NCBI GenBank assembly: GCA_905479615.1
Contig: CAJQNH010000041.1
Coordinates: 1 to 38,337 of the forward strand
Length of the DNA stretch: 38,337 nucleotides
Source: an uncultured Eudoraea sp.
Lineage (GTDB): Bacteria; Bacteroidota; Bacteroidia; Flavobacteriales; Flavobacteriaceae
Direction: 5' to 3'
Made by a program: the position numbers and the translations under genes. How positions within the stretch are numbered: position 1 is the stretch's first letter; every line of letters begins with the position of its first letter. The notes under the pieces were generated by a model. It saw only the letters and a list, made by a program, of their open reading frames with translations. It was not told the DNA's origin and did not search any database. This document shows positions 37,248 to 38,337 of the stretch, in pieces.

Positions 37248-37285
37248 AAACATTCTATTTAGAAACATTCTAAATAGAATGTTTC
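37248..37285 (-). promoter_or_regulatory. 15-bp inverted repeat at the AraC start (operator or mRNA hairpin)
   Basis: AAACATTCTATTTAG (37248-37262) and CTAAATAGAATGTTT (37270-37284) are perfect reverse complements around a 7-base spacer, itself AAACATT. Nested within is an 11+11 palindrome GAAACATTCTA-AA-TAGAATGTTTC (37262-37285). Thus the unit AAACATTCTA occurs twice directly and once inverted. The 3' arm ends one base before the ATG at 37247. Confidence 0.7.
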
Positions 37286-37407
37286 ATAACATCTGTTAGG
37301 ACCATAAAAGTAAGGGTTTTTCATACATTTTCAATTAAATGGCCATAAAAAAACTTAAAGCGATATATATTGTACCTCCAGCGTTATTTTTATTAAGTGG
37401 ATGCTAC

Positions 37408-37415
37408 TATTTTTG
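37408..37415 (+). promoter_or_regulatory. Candidate -7 promoter element, hemA
   Basis: TATTTTTG is an exact TAnnTTTG match 19 bp before the hemA ATG at 37435. No convincing -33 element. A minus-strand TACTTTTA (37305-37312), one mismatch off, could serve the divergent AraC gene. Confidence 0.4.
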
Positions 37416-37434
37416 TGAGCTATATTGATAATAT

Positions 37435-38337
37435 ATGAAGAGGTATCATATCTCCAAACACAATTCTTTTTATACAGTTGGGCTGAGCTATAAAAATGCC
37501 GACGCAGTAGTAAGAGGAAAATTTAGCTTGGACCAGGAAGCCGCCGATGCACTTCTAACGGAAGCGAAGGCAATAGGAGTTGATGGTATTCTTATTACTT
37601 CTACTTGTAATCGGACGGAATTGCACGGATTTGCGCAGCATCCATTTCAGTTAATTAAACTACTTTGTGATCATTCTAAGGGAACAGTTGAAGAATTTCA
37701 GGAAGTGGCTTATGTGTTAAAAAATTATGAGGCCATCAACCATTTGTTTCGTGTAGGCACCGGGTTAGATAGTCAGATTTTGGGCGACTTTGAAATTATT
37801 AGTCAGCTAAAACGCAGCTTTTACCTATCCAAAAAACATGATCTTACCAATCACTTTTTGGAACGCCTGGTTAATTCGGTCATTCAGGCCAATAAACGAA
37901 TTAAAAATGAAACAGAAATCTCAACGGGGGCAACATCAGTAGCCTTTGCGTCTGTTCAGTATATTCTAAAAAATGTTTCCAATATTGCAGAAAAGAATAT
38001 TTTACTTTTTGGCACAGGCAAAATAGGTAGGAATACTTGTGAAAACCTTATTAAACATACGAATCATTCTCATATAACCCTTATTAACAGAACTAAGGAT
38101 AAGGCTGAAAAAATTGCAGGAAAGTTTAATCTTGTCGTAAAGGATCATGGAGATTTACAGACAGAAATCCGTAAGGCAGATGTTCTAATAGTAGCTACCG
38201 GAGCTAATACCCCTACTATCTCGAAAGAACTTATTTATACTAACAAACCACTTTTGATCCTGGATTTATCAATTCCTAAAAATGTGGCAGACAATGTATT
38301 AGAAATAAAAGATGTTTCTGTATTACATCTGGATCAT
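37435..38337 (+). CDS. hemA: Glutamyl-tRNA reductase, cut by window edge
   Basis: This enzyme makes glutamate-1-semialdehyde from glutamyl-tRNA(Glu) with NADPH, the committed step of C5-type tetrapyrrole synthesis. It is absent from the ORF track because it runs off the window. From ATG 37435, 301 residues are visible without a stop. The catalytic cysteine is C58 in ITSTCNRTEL. The hinge region has GLDSQILGDFEIISQLK, with NKRIKNETEISTGATSVAFA after it. The NADPH-binding site reads LLFGTGKIGRNTCENL, and ATGANTPTISKEL, LDLSIPKNV and others follow. The dimerisation helix at the C-terminus lies beyond the window. The start fits family length. Confidence 0.95.
   Translation, partial: MKRYHISKHNSFYTVGLSYKNADAVVRGKFSLDQEAADALLTEAKAIGVDGILITSTCNRTELHGFAQHPFQLIKLLCDHSKGTVEEFQEVAYVLKNYEAINHLFRVGTGLDSQILGDFEIISQLKRSFYLSKKHDLTNHFLERLVNSVIQANKRIKNETEISTGATSVAFASVQYILKNVSNIAEKNILLFGTGKIGRNTCENLIKHTNHSHITLINRTKDKAEKIAGKFNLVVKDHGDLQTEIRKADVLIVATGANTPTISKELIYTNKPLLILDLSIPKNVADNVLEIKDVSVLHLDH

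Noticed and set aside
30920-37434. Idea that the TraB/GumN-DUF1460-ThuA-AraC block is a new defence system
   Set aside because: The families are typical envelope and metabolic genes, with no nuclease, toxin or mobile-element signs.
1-38337. CRISPR arrays, tRNA/rRNA genes, insertion sequences or phage genes
   Set aside because: No regularly spaced repeats, transposases, integrases or cloverleaf sequences were seen. A weak tRNA-like element could be missed by eye.

Overview
The window looks like part of a chromosome from an AT-rich member of the Flavobacteriaceae (Bacteroidota). Three things point there. The protein families are typical of that group: a eukaryote-like class Ia NrdB, DUF3109, BrxA/B bacilliredoxin, HemJ, TPR-fused LytS-type kinase, VPS10/BNR proteins, TraB/GumN and DUF1460. 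Shine-Dalgarno sequences are weak. Several genes are preceded by the Bacteroidota -7 element TAnnTTTG. I see no rRNA, tRNA, CRISPR array, insertion sequence or phage module. Both ends cut through genes: nrdB on the left and hemA on the right.

Layout. 1-388 holds the N-terminal third of nrdB (minus strand). 389-2115 is gene-poor but carries two small exported or membrane proteins on the minus strand, one of them missed by the ORF track. 2116-4836 is a LytTR response regulator with its TPR/histidine-kinase partner. 4829-10022 holds mostly housekeeping genes: DUF3109, MarC, a small membrane protein, a CtpA-type protease behind dCMP deaminase, HupE/UreJ, and a DjlA-like TerB/J protein. 10108-13591 runs on the plus strand: bacilliredoxin, PlsC, HD hydrolase, and a Tat-exported Gfo/Idh/MocA oxidoreductase. 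13640-25518 is a long minus-strand run: two tandem VPS10-like BNR proteins, HemJ, an orphan NtrY-like kinase, enoyl-CoA hydratase, a secreted unknown protein, then a PA0069-type radical SAM protein with its own promoter. 25803-28206 is a bestrophin channel and a GH30 lipoprotein. 28213-30708 is a MATE transporter and ferrochelatase (hemH). 30920-35311 is a large TraB/GumN protein and a DUF1460 amidase-like protein. 35355-37268 is a glycosidase remnant, ThuA and an AraC-family regulator, and 37435 to the end is hemA.

How the genes relate. Three haem-biosynthesis genes (hemJ, hemH, hemA) are scattered through the right two thirds, separated by accessory genes for envelope function and carbohydrate handling. 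The exported Gfo/Idh/MocA and ThuA proteins are families that often act in periplasmic sugar oxidation, but they lie 22 kb apart here.

I do not see a clearly new multi-gene defence or biosynthetic system. The best leads are these: a 15-bp hairpin/operator abutting the AraC start codon; an in-frame glycosidase tail directly behind the ThuA stop codon; 20-bp-phased direct repeats upstream of thuA; a 57-residue NVEALA-like exported peptide next to a small secreted protein; and a Cys-rich insert in ferrochelatase.
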